Shown: one piece after another, positions 1-7,272 of the stretch | How positions within the stretch are numbered: position 1 is the stretch's first letter | Layout of the letters: every line of letters begins with the position of its first letter | Assembly (NCBI RefSeq): GCF_900105005.1 | Contig: NZ_LT629748.1 | Span: forward strand, 558,001 to 622,000 | Length of the DNA: 64,000 bases | Source of the DNA: Halopseudomonas litoralis | GTDB lineage: Bacteria; Pseudomonadota; Gammaproteobacteria; Pseudomonadales; Pseudomonadaceae | Reading direction: 5' to 3' | Notes under the pieces: model-generated | Told to the model about the DNA's origin: nothing | What the model saw: the letters and a program-made list of their open reading frames with translations, nothing else | The model's database searches: none | Translations under genes and position numbers: made by a program

Positions 1-1377
1 CTTGCGATCTTCCCGGGCAAAACGGTAGGTCGTGCCTTCGGCCGGAGTCGCCTCCAGGTTGTACATATGCCCGGTGTGCTCCTGGAATTCGGTCATGCGC
101 CCGCGTACATGATCCAACAGGCGGATTGCCATGGCATGCCCGTCGGGGTGGGTGATGTCCTGTGTATCCCCGGTGAAGTTGCGGATCATTTCGTTGATGC
201 CGTTGACGCCCAGGGTGGAGAAGTGATTGCGCAGGGTGCCCAGATAGCGCTTGGTGTAGGGAAACAGCCCGGCATCCATGTGCTGCTGGATCACTTCGCG
301 CTTGATTTCCAGGCTGTCGCGGCCCAGCTCCAGCAATCGATCCAGTGTCCGCAACAGGGCGGCCTCGTCTCCGCGGTGCAGATAGCCCAGGCGGGCACAG
401 TTGACGGTGACCACGCCCAGCGAGCCGGTCTGCTCGGCAGAGCCGAACAGGCCATTGCCGCGTTTGAGCAGTTCGCGCAAATCCAGCTGCAGACGGCAGC
501 ACATGGAGCGCACCATGTTTGGCTGCAGCTCCGAATTGAGAAAGTTCTGAAAGTACGGCAGGCCGTACTTGGCGGTCATGGCGAACAGGCGCTCGGCATT
601 CTCACTGTGCCAGGGAAAGTCGTGGGTTATGTTGTAGGTCGGGATCGGAAAGGTGAACACGCGTCCCTTGGCATCGCCCTGACTCATGACCTCAATGTAG
701 GCGCGGTTGATCATATCCATTTCCGCCTGCAACTCGCCGTAACAGAAGAGCATTTCCTCACCGCCAATCACCGGTACCTGCTCACGCAAATCATCCGGGC
801 AGACCCAGTCGAAGGTCAGGTTGGTGAAGGGGGTCTGGGTGCCCCAGCGCGAGGGGACGTTGAGGTTGTGGATCAGCTCCTGGATATGCTGGCGCACCTG
901 TGGGTAGTCGAGCTGGTCTTTGCGCACATAGGGAGCCATGTAGGTATCGAAGGAACTGAAGGCTTGAGCTCCGGCCCATTCGTTCTGCAAGGTGCCGAGG
1001 AAGTTAACGATCTGCCCCACGGCGCTGGACATGTGCCGTGGCGGGGCGGAATCGATCTGCCCGGGAATGCCATTGAGTCCTTCATTGAGCAGGGTGCGCA
1101 ATGACCAGCCGGCACAGTACCCGCTGAGCATGTCCAGATCGTGGATATGGAGGTCGCCATCACGGTGGGCCTGACCGATCGCCAGCGGATATACTTGACT
1201 GAGCCAGTAGTTGGCGATCATCTTGCCGGCGCTGTTGAGAATCAGCCCGCCGAGGGAGTACCCCTGGTTGGCGTTGGCATTCACTCGCCAGTCCTGGCGA
1301 TTCAGGTACTCGTCTATGGTGCTGGAGACATCCAGCAGAGTACGGTCGATGGGCGCGGTTATGGCCGGTGTAGTCAT
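1..1377 (-). CDS. nrdD: Anaerobic (class III) ribonucleoside-triphosphate reductase, partial at the window edge
   Basis: Reduces ribonucleoside triphosphates to deoxynucleotides without oxygen, using a glycyl radical installed by NrdG. The visible 459 residues read MTTPAITAPIDRTLL, then the family motifs VNANANQG, GDLHIHDLD, FSSFDTYMAPY, NLNVPSRWGTQTPFTNLTFD and CRLQLDLRELLKRGNGLFG. The C-terminal glycyl-radical site lies beyond the left edge. The conserved catalytic core begins about 30 residues from the start, so no N-terminal ATP-cone (roughly 90-100 residues in E. coli NrdD) is present; allosteric activity control may differ. ATG 1377 is preferred over the in-frame ATG at 1389 because GAGGG sits a normal distance upstream. 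The leader carries a cobalamin riboswitch, and the promoter carries NrdR and Anr/Dnr boxes. The family call is secure. Confidence 0.93.
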   Translation of the reverse strand, partial: MTTPAITAPIDRTLLDVSSTIDEYLNRQDWRVNANANQGYSLGGLILNSAGKMIANYWLSQVYPLAIGQAHRDGDLHIHDLDMLSGYCAGWSLRTLLNEGLNGIPGQIDSAPPRHMSSAVGQIVNFLGTLQNEWAGAQAFSSFDTYMAPYVRKDQLDYPQVRQHIQELIHNLNVPSRWGTQTPFTNLTFDWVCPDDLREQVPVIGGEEMLFCYGELQAEMDMINRAYIEVMSQGDAKGRVFTFPIPTYNITHDFPWHSENAERLFAMTAKYGLPYFQNFLNSELQPNMVRSMCCRLQLDLRELLKRGNGLFGSAEQTGSLGVVTVNCARLGYLHRGDEAALLRTLDRLLELGRDSLEIKREVIQQHMDAGLFPYTKRYLGTLRNHFSTLGVNGINEMIRNFTGDTQDITHPDGHAMAIRLLDHVRGRMTEFQEHTGHMYNLEATPAEGTTYRFAREDRK

Positions 1378-1477
1378 GCGATCCCTCATGCTTGTGGTAG
1401 GGCACGCTGGACAGGACGCAGCTCTCGCCGCCCTGGTGTCCTGATGCGGGACCCGGATTGCCGTCTGGTGACGGAGA

Positions 1478-1560
1478 AAGGCAGGCATTCGGGCTCAGGG
1501 CTATTGGGTCAGCTCCATACCGTTGCGCGACAGCTCTGGATTCGCACCAGATTTCCCTGC
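1478..1560 (-). promoter_or_regulatory. Cobalamin riboswitch (compact) in the nrdD leader
   Basis: On the minus strand the conserved blocks occur in order: AGGGAA (about 1558-1553), GGTGCGAATCC, AGCTGTCGCGCAACGGTA and the B12 box GAGCCCGAATGCCTGCC (1496-1480). The B12 box lies about 100 bases before the nrdD start. The span from AGGGAA to the B12 box is only about 80 bases, and the usual GCCACTG block between them is not seen, so the peripheral arm looks shortened. B12-responsive leaders on genes for B12-independent isozymes, including ribonucleotide reductases, are an established pattern. Whether this copy binds cobalamin is inferred. Confidence 0.8.
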
Positions 1561-1572
1561 GTAAAAGATTAA

Positions 1573-1618
1573 ACACAATATATGGTGTTTGTTCTGCTTG
1601 GTGGGCACTATATGGAAT
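1573..1618 (-). promoter_or_regulatory. Tandem NrdR boxes at the nrdD promoter
   Basis: The first box (1573-1588) reads ACACAATATATGGTGT, 15 of 16 positions of the NrdR consensus acaCwAtATaTwGtgt. A weaker second box (1603-1618) reads GGGCACTATATGGAAT. Start-to-start spacing is 30 bases, about three helical turns, which is typical of paired NrdR sites. The first box overlaps a TATATT that could be the minus-strand -10 element. NrdR represses ribonucleotide reductase genes in response to nucleotide levels. Confidence 0.75.
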
Positions 1619-1634
1619 GGTCAGGCAATCATCT

Positions 1635-1648
1635 TTGACGAAGGTCAA
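1635..1648. promoter_or_regulatory. Anr/Dnr (FNR-type) box upstream of nrdD
   Basis: TTGACGAAGGTCAA is a perfect palindrome fitting the FNR-family consensus TTGAYnnnnRTCAA. It lies upstream of the NrdR boxes in the nrdD-metE intergenic region. Anr activation of an anaerobic reductase under low oxygen would fit. The site is symmetric and could in principle also affect metE. Confidence 0.65.
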
Positions 1649-1744
1649 TTTTCCCCTTGTTCCTGTACGCAGCCGCAACGACGGCATCAGTTGTCAACAC
1701 AGCCCTTGGCCAGAGCGGTGTGACGCGTAGGGGTGTTCATGAGT

Positions 1745-1783
1745 GAAACTGCATGTTTCCATGAAAATCATGAGATTGTTTCA
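1745..1783 (+). promoter_or_regulatory. Inverted repeats upstream of metE, possible MetR site
   Basis: GAAAC-TGCAT-GTTTC (1745-1759) is followed by TGAAA (1762-1766) and TTTCA (1779-1783). TGAA...TTCA half sites resemble those bound by MetR, the usual LysR-type activator of metE, although the spacings are not canonical. No B12 box was found on the plus strand, so metE seems not to be riboswitch-controlled directly. Confidence 0.35.
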
Positions 1784-1836
1784 TTATCGGATGGCGCGGA
1801 GAATCCTTCCATCATTCATTGAGGGAGTATTGACCG

Positions 1837-4122
1837 ATGGCTTTGGCACACAATCTGGGCTTTCCGCGTATCGGGCGTGACCGTGAACTGAAACGGGCGC
1901 TGGAGGCGTTCTGGAAGGGCGATCTGGACGAGGCGGGGCTACGTGGGACAGGTGCCCGACTGCGCGCTGAGCACTGGCAGCTGCAGAAACAGGCCGGTAT
2001 CGAGCTGTTGCCGGTTGGCGATTTTGCTTGGTATGACCAGGTGCTGACCCACTCGCTGATGTTCGGCGTTATCCCCGAGCGCTTTCGCAAGGCGGGTGCC
2101 GCGCGGCCGGATTTGCAGACTCTGTTTGCCATGGCGCGGGGTGCGACCGGCGGCTGCTGTGGTGGCCATGCCCAGGAGATGACCAAATGGTTTGATACCA
2201 ACTATCACTATCTGGTGCCGGAGTTCACCGTTGACCAGCAGTTTTCCCTGAGCTGGGAGCAGCTGTTCGAGGAGGTGGATGAGGCCCAGGCGCTGGGGCA
2301 CAGGGTCAAGCCGGTGGTGATCGGGCCGCTGACCTATCTGTGGCTGGGCAAGGTCAAGGGCGAGGAGTTCGACAAGCTGGAGCTGCTTGAGCGGTTGCTG
2401 CCCTTGTACGCCGAGATTTTTCAGCGGCTGGCGGCGCAGGGTGTGGAGTGGGTACAGATTGATGAACCGATTCTGGTGCTCGACCTGCCGCAGGATTGGA
2501 AGAGCGCGTTTGAGCGGGCCTATAACCTGCTGCAGCAGGAACCGCTGAAAAAGCTGATCGCGACCTATTTCGGTGGTCTGGAAGACAACCTCGGACTGGC
2601 GGCGGGCCTGCCGGCGGACGGCTTGCATATTGATCTGGTGCGAGCGCCCGAGCAGTATCCGGCCATTCTTGACCGTCTGCCATCCTACAAGATTCTGTCG
2701 CTGGGGCTGGTCAATGGCCGCAACGTCTGGCGTTGTGATCTGGACAAGACGCTGGAGGTGCTGCGCCATGCCCATGAACGTTTGGGCGAGCGGCTCTGGG
2801 TGGCACCATCCTGCTCGCTGCTGCACAGTCCGGTGGACCTGGAGCGGGAGGACCAGCTGGATGCCGAGCTCAAGAGCTGGTTGGCCTTTGCGGTGCAGAA
2901 GTGTGAGGAGGTGACGACACTGGCCCGCGCCCTGAGCGAACCGCAGGCCGCCGACGTGCGGGCAGCATTGGAGCAGAGCCGGGCGGTGCAGGCCAGTCGA
3001 GGCGCGTCCCGGCGTATCCACCGGCCGGAGGTGCAGGCCCGTCTGGCGGCAATCCAGCCGGGTGACAGTCAGCGCCAATCAGCCTTTGCCGAGCGCATTG
3101 GGCAGCAGCGGGCGCGGTTGAATCTGCCTGCCTTCCCGACCACCACCATTGGTTCCTTCCCGCAGACACCGGCGATTCGTTTGGCGCGTCAGGCATTCAA
3201 ACAGGGCAAGTTGAGCGGGGCCGAGTACACCGAGGCCATGCACAGTGAAATCCGTAATGCGGTGAAGATGCAGGAGCAGCTGGGGCTGGATGTGCTGGTG
3301 CACGGCGAGGCCGAGCGTAACGACATGGTGGAATACTTCGCCGAGCAGCTGGATGGCTATGCCTTTACCCAGTTCGGCTGGGTGCAGAGCTATGGTTCAC
3401 GCTGCGTCAAACCTGCCATCATCTTTGGTGACCTGAGTCGCCCGCAAGCCATGACCGTGGACTGGATCAGTTATGCCCAGCAGCAGACCGACAAGGTGAT
3501 GAAGGGCATGCTGACCGGCCCGGTGACCATGCTGATGTGGTCGTTCCTGCGGGAGGATATCAGCCGCGAGCAGCAGGCCCGGCAGCTGGCGCTGGCGATC
3601 CGCGATGAGGTGACGGATCTGGAAGCGGCTGGCATCCGCATCATCCAGATCGATGAGGCGGCTTTCCGCGAGGGCTTACCGCTGCGCAGATCAGGCTGGC
3701 AGGGCTATCTGGATTGGGCCACCGAGGCGTTCCGGCTGACCGCCAGCGGCGTGCGTGATGAAACGCAGATTCATACCCATATGTGCTACAGCGAATTCAA
3801 TGATGTGATCAAGTCGATCGCGGCGATGGATGCCGATGTGATCACCATTGAAACCTCCCGTTCGGACATGGAGCTGCTGGAAGCCTTTGAGCAGTTTGCC
3901 TACCCGAACGAGATCGGACCGGGGGTCTACGATATCCACTCGCCGAGGGTGCCGAGCACGGAGCAGATGGTCAGCCTGCTGCGCAAGGCCGCGCAGCGGA
4001 TTCCGGCGCAGCGCCTGTGGGTCAACCCCGACTGCGGCCTGAAAACCCGCGCCTGGCCGGAAACCAGGGAGGCGCTGGCCAATATGGTGGCTGCGGCGCG
4101 TGAGCTGCGCGCGGCGGGCTGA
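1837..4122 (+). CDS. metE: Cobalamin-independent methionine synthase
   Basis: Transfers the methyl group of 5-methyltetrahydropteroyltri-L-glutamate to homocysteine, the last step of methionine synthesis, without B12. The 761 residues are the usual full length. The N-terminal half starts [14 protein letters not shown]; the catalytic C-terminal half has [23 protein letters not shown], the zinc ligands His648 and Cys650 ([10 protein letters not shown]) and Cys733 (NPDCGLKTR). GAGGGAG stands 9 bases before the ATG. It is transcribed alone and divergently from nrdD. Its place beside B12 import genes suggests a backup for a B12-dependent MetH elsewhere; that enzyme is not in this window. Confidence 0.97.
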   Translation: MALAHNLGFPRIGRDRELKRALEAFWKGDLDEAGLRGTGARLRAEHWQLQKQAGIELLPVGDFAWYDQVLTHSLMFGVIPERFRKAGAARPDLQTLFAMARGATGGCCGGHAQEMTKWFDTNYHYLVPEFTVDQQFSLSWEQLFEEVDEAQALGHRVKPVVIGPLTYLWLGKVKGEEFDKLELLERLLPLYAEIFQRLAAQGVEWVQIDEPILVLDLPQDWKSAFERAYNLLQQEPLKKLIATYFGGLEDNLGLAAGLPADGLHIDLVRAPEQYPAILDRLPSYKILSLGLVNGRNVWRCDLDKTLEVLRHAHERLGERLWVAPSCSLLHSPVDLEREDQLDAELKSWLAFAVQKCEEVTTLARALSEPQAADVRAALEQSRAVQASRGASRRIHRPEVQARLAAIQPGDSQRQSAFAERIGQQRARLNLPAFPTTTIGSFPQTPAIRLARQAFKQGKLSGAEYTEAMHSEIRNAVKMQEQLGLDVLVHGEAERNDMVEYFAEQLDGYAFTQFGWVQSYGSRCVKPAIIFGDLSRPQAMTVDWISYAQQQTDKVMKGMLTGPVTMLMWSFLREDISREQQARQLALAIRDEVTDLEAAGIRIIQIDEAAFREGLPLRRSGWQGYLDWATEAFRLTASGVRDETQIHTHMCYSEFNDVIKSIAAMDADVITIETSRSDMELLEAFEQFAYPNEIGPGVYDIHSPRVPSTEQMVSLLRKAAQRIPAQRLWVNPDCGLKTRAWPETREALANMVAAARELRAAG

Positions 4123-4174
4123 GGACTGATTGCAGCGGGATGTTACCACGTCCCGCTGCGTCGGCGTCATCGGG

Positions 4175-4714
4175 TCAGGCGTCCTTGCCGTAACTGCGGC
4201 TGATGAACTCCGGCTCCACCACCCCACGGCGCTGGTTGATCACCAGCGTCAGCACAAAGAAGAAGTTGCACAGCATATTGCACATGCGCGGCAGCAGCAT
4301 GGCCACGTCTTTTCCTTCCTGATCGACCTTGACCATGACGCGGATGGCTTTCTTGCAGGCCGAGCGGGCCAGATGCAGTTGCGGAATCGGTGGCGTGCCG
4401 CGGGGCAGCACGAAGCCGTTCAGGCGCTCGGGTACTTCCGCCTTGTAATGGTTGAGGCGCTGCTGCAGCCAAGCCTGATCGTCCTCGCTGACCGCCAGTC
4501 GCCCACGGATGGACCCATTTATATGAAAGGCCAGTGGCTGGATCTGCTCAAGGTCCGCGGCGATATCCGGCATATCCTCCGGCAGATGGGAGATGATCGC
4601 GCCGATATGGCCGCACAGCTCATCGGTGATGATCTCGAAGTCGCACAGCGATGCGCTTTCGTACATGAAGGGATAGCACATTTCGTCAAAATTCTTGCCG
4701 AACTTGAAGGCCAT
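4175..4714 (-). CDS. Cob(I)alamin adenosyltransferase, PduO type
   Basis: Transfers the adenosyl group of ATP to cob(I)alamin to form adenosylcobalamin. The 179-residue protein has the PduO/Cob_adeno_trans signature FVLPRGTPPIPQLHLARSAC, with C-terminal helices ending in VINQRRGVVEPEF. It is the last gene of the btuB-F-C-D operon, starting 5 bases after the btuD stop, with GAGG as ribosome site inside that gap. Salvaged B12 would be turned into the coenzyme as it enters. The usual family spacing of the Arg/Cys motif is kept, but ARSACKKAIR replaces the common R-T-V-C-R-R-A-E-R form, so the substrate range may differ slightly. Confidence 0.85.
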   Translation of the reverse strand: MAFKFGKNFDEMCYPFMYESASLCDFEIITDELCGHIGAIISHLPEDMPDIAADLEQIQPLAFHINGSIRGRLAVSEDDQAWLQQRLNHYKAEVPERLNGFVLPRGTPPIPQLHLARSACKKAIRVMVKVDQEGKDVAMLLPRMCNMLCNFFFVLTLVINQRRGVVEPEFISRSYGKDA

Positions 4715-4719
4715 GGTAC

Positions 4720-5466
4720 TTACCTCGGGATGATGATGGGTGGATCGCTGTCCAGATCGATATGAGCATCGACCTGAAATGCCTGCTGCAGATGGGGCCC
4801 GGTCAATACCTCGGCGGGCGCACCCAACGCGAGCAGCTGTCCTTCATGGAGCAGAGCCAGGCGGTCGCAATAACGCGCCGCCAGCGACAGGTCGTGGATC
4901 GACAGCATTACCCCGCGCCCGCTGTGGGCATAGCGGCGCAGTAGACGCAGCACATTCTGTTGCTGGAATAGATCGAGGCTGGCCACAGGCTCGTCGGCCA
5001 GCAGTACTCTGGGTTGCCCGGCCAGCACCCGGGCCAGCCACACGCGGGCCTGCTGGCCGCCCGAGAGTTGGTCGACCTGGCGCTCAAGCCAATCCTCGAT
5101 CTGGGCAGCCGCGGCAGCCTGGGCTATGGCCTTGGCGTCCGTATCGCCCCAGGGAAGTCGTCCGAGGGCGATCACATCGCGTACCGACAAGGCCCAGGCG
5201 CTGTGGCTGCTCTGCGGCAGAAAGCCCAGTTGTTGTGCCCGCTGGCGCTCGGGAATGGTATCGAGCGGCGTATCGGCCAAGCGGATCTCGCCCCGGTAGG
5301 CCTGAATGCCGGCCAGACAATGCAACAGGGTGGACTTGCCGGCACCGTTGGCACCAATGACGCCGAGCATCTCACCGGGCCGCAGGTTCAAACTGACATT
5401 GACCAAGCGCTGGCCGACGCTCAGATCATGGATACTGATCAGATCCACCGTTTGCGCTCCTTCCAT
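4720..5466 (-). CDS. btuD: Cobalamin ABC transporter ATP-binding protein
   Basis: ATPase subunit that powers B12 uptake across the inner membrane with the BtuC permease. The 248 residues carry Walker A GANGAGKST (38-46), Q-loop region LPQSS, signature LSGGQ (134-138), Walker B VLLADEP (154-160) and switch SIHDLSLAARYCDRLALL. The length equals that of known BtuD/FhuC-type ATPases. Its start overlaps the btuC stop by 28 bases, which implies translational coupling. The fold is shared with iron-siderophore importers; the B12 assignment rests on the riboswitch-btuB-btuF context. Confidence 0.88.
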   Translation of the reverse strand: MEGAQTVDLISIHDLSVGQRLVNVSLNLRPGEMLGVIGANGAGKSTLLHCLAGIQAYRGEIRLADTPLDTIPERQRAQQLGFLPQSSHSAWALSVRDVIALGRLPWGDTDAKAIAQAAAAAQIEDWLERQVDQLSGGQQARVWLARVLAGQPRVLLADEPVASLDLFQQQNVLRLLRRYAHSGRGVMLSIHDLSLAARYCDRLALLHEGQLLALGAPAEVLTGPHLQQAFQVDAHIDLDSDPPIIIPR

Positions 5467-6425
5467 ACCAGCCAGATAAACAAAGGTGCGCCGAGCAGAG
5501 AGGTCAGTACCCCGAGCTTGAGTTCGCGACCGGGCGGCAGCAGGCGCACCCCAATATCCGCCCCACAGACCAGAATGGCGCCGGCCAGTGCCGCCGGTAT
5601 CAATAGTCGTTCCGGACGATGGCGTACCAGTGGGCGCAGCAGATGCGGTACCAGCAGGCCGACAAACCCAATGCTACCCGCTACGGCGACCGAGGCGCCA
5701 ACGAGTATCGCCGCGCCCAGCACTATCATCAGGCTGCCGCTGCGATAGTTCAGCCCCATGCTGCGGGCCACTTGGTCGCCCAGACTCAGGCCTCTTAGTA
5801 ACCGTTGCTGACTGAAAATCAGCGCGCCGCCGATCAGCAGTGCCGGCAGCAGTAGCCACAGATGCTCCAAGCCACGCTCGGCCACCGAGCCGAGCAACCA
5901 GAACACCAGCTCCTGCATGGCATAGGGGTTGGGCGCGAAGTTCAGGACGGTGGCCAGGGCGGCGCCAGCGAGAGTGGAGATGGCCAGACCGGCCATGATT
6001 ACCATATGCGAGCGGGCCGAGCCGGCCAGGGCCAGCATCAGGATCAGCGCCATTGCTGCGCCGATCAACCCAGCCACGCCCGGTGCCGCTGCGCCGAGGC
6101 TGGGGAACAAGCCGAAGTAGAATACGCTGGCCGCCCCGAGCGCCGCGCCCTGGCTGGCTCCGGTCAGGCTGGGTTCGGCCAGTGGGTTGCGCAGCAGGCC
6201 TTGCAGAGCCGCGCCGCTGAGCCCTAATGCCGCGCCTACTGCCAGTGCAATCAGCGTACGTGGCAAACGGATTTCGCCGATGACGATGGCGTTCAGACTG
6301 TTCTGGCCGATGAGAAAGTCGAACAGCCCGGGCAGCACCGCCACAGACGTTGAGCCGACTGCCAGCGAGGCCAGGGTGGTGACCAGCAGCAGGGCCAACA
6401 GAGCAGGGGTGATCAGTCGAGCCAT
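5439..6425 (-). CDS. btuC: Cobalamin ABC transporter permease
   Basis: Inner-membrane channel subunit of the FecCD/BtuC family. From MARLITPALLALLLV it gives 328 residues, close to the 326 of E. coli BtuC, with about ten hydrophobic segments and family motifs such as RLPRTLIALAVGAALGLSGA and GxxQGLLRNPLAEPSLTG. The open frame extends much further upstream (to 7091), but that part is a shadow of btuF. Start 6425 overlaps the btuF stop by 13 bases; an in-frame ATG at 6470 would add 15 residues. It is the third gene of the B12 uptake operon. Confidence 0.88.
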   Translation of the reverse strand: MARLITPALLALLLVTTLASLAVGSTSVAVLPGLFDFLIGQNSLNAIVIGEIRLPRTLIALAVGAALGLSGAALQGLLRNPLAEPSLTGASQGAALGAASVFYFGLFPSLGAAAPGVAGLIGAAMALILMLALAGSARSHMVIMAGLAISTLAGAALATVLNFAPNPYAMQELVFWLLGSVAERGLEHLWLLLPALLIGGALIFSQQRLLRGLSLGDQVARSMGLNYRSGSLMIVLGAAILVGASVAVAGSIGFVGLLVPHLLRPLVRHRPERLLIPAALAGAILVCGADIGVRLLPPGRELKLGVLTSLLGAPLFIWLVWKERKRWI

Positions 6426-7264
6426 TGGTTGAGTTGCCTTATCAGATCCCAGGTCCAGGGGCCGGGACATTGCCAGCGCCAGTAGTCGGTGCTCAGCCAG
6501 CCATCGGCGGGAATGCTGCGGCGCAGCACCGGGTGCTCGGCAAAGCGGTTGGCCAGCGCCTGATGCTCCGGCGCGGCAAACAGGATGGCATCCGGCGGGT
6601 CGGCAGCGATCTGCTCCAGGTCCAGTTGCATATGCCCGGAATCGGTCAGGTAGTCGCGCCAGCCGGCCTGCTCGATGATCTGGTGCTCGAAGGTGTCGCG
6701 CCCGGTGCCTATGCCATTGGAACCGAGTAGCAGCAGGCGTTTGGCGCCGGGCTGTGGTGTGCTGAGCGCGGGTGCCGGCTGTGCCAGCTCCGGATTGCGA
6801 CCCATCAATTCGAGCAGGCGCCGCTCGTAGGATTCCACCTGTTTCAGGGTGGCGGGCAGCGGCAGCACCTGCACCGGATAACCCAGGGTACGCAGACGTT
6901 CGCGGAGCAACAACGCGCTGTATTGGCCGGCCAGTACCAGGTCGGGTTGCAGGCGCACTATCTGTTCCAGCGAGCCGTCGTGGGTCGGCCAGTGGCCGTT
7001 GATCCAGTGGATGGGATAGCGCAGATGCAAGGGGGAGAGGGCGGCCACACGGGCCGGATCGGCATGGTGGGCCAAGGCCCAATCCATGCACAAATCAAGG
7101 GAGACGATGCGCTGGGGTGGCTCGGTGGCCAGTGCCATTGCTGGAAGGCCGCCGAGAAAGAATGCTGTGGCCAGGCACAGCAGTCCCCGGTGCAGCCACC
7201 TTTTACCCTGGAGCACGGAGGGAGGGAGGGGATCAACTGGTGGCGGGCGGCGGGAAAGCTGCAT
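6413..7264 (-). CDS. btuF: Cobalamin ABC transporter substrate-binding protein
   Basis: Periplasmic B12-binding protein that hands vitamin to BtuCD. It has an N-terminal export signal (hydrophobic LLCLATAFFLGGLPAMALA), followed by the class III binding-protein pattern RIVSLDLCMDWALA, PDLVLAGQYS and DAILFAAPEHQAL. Start ATG 7264 lies 8 bases after the btuB stop and gives 283 residues; the frame can be read further upstream from a TTG at 7291, which I reject. No strong ribosome site is visible, so translation may rely on coupling to btuB. It could bind a siderophore or heme instead; the operon argues for B12. Confidence 0.85.
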   Translation of the reverse strand: MQLSRRPPPVDPLPPSVLQGKRWLHRGLLCLATAFFLGGLPAMALATEPPQRIVSLDLCMDWALAHHADPARVAALSPLHLRYPIHWINGHWPTHDGSLEQIVRLQPDLVLAGQYSALLLRERLRTLGYPVQVLPLPATLKQVESYERRLLELMGRNPELAQPAPALSTPQPGAKRLLLLGSNGIGTGRDTFEHQIIEQAGWRDYLTDSGHMQLDLEQIAADPPDAILFAAPEHQALANRFAEHPVLRRSIPADGWLSTDYWRWQCPGPWTWDLIRQLNQWLD

Positions 7265-7272
7265 AAGCGCGG

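Noticed and set aside
67..1104. 345-residue open frame on the plus strand
   Set aside because: Antisense to nrdD. The sequence is low-complexity Gln/Ala/Gly-rich, with no family pattern; a side effect of codon bias in the real gene.
1560..1836. A riboswitch controlling metE on the plus strand
   Set aside because: No B12 box or other conserved block is seen on the plus strand; the cobalamin element here points to nrdD.
6426..7091. Long 5' extension of the btuC frame (550 residues in total)
   Set aside because: The upstream half overlaps btuF and has a shadow-like composition. BtuC family length fits the start at 6425.
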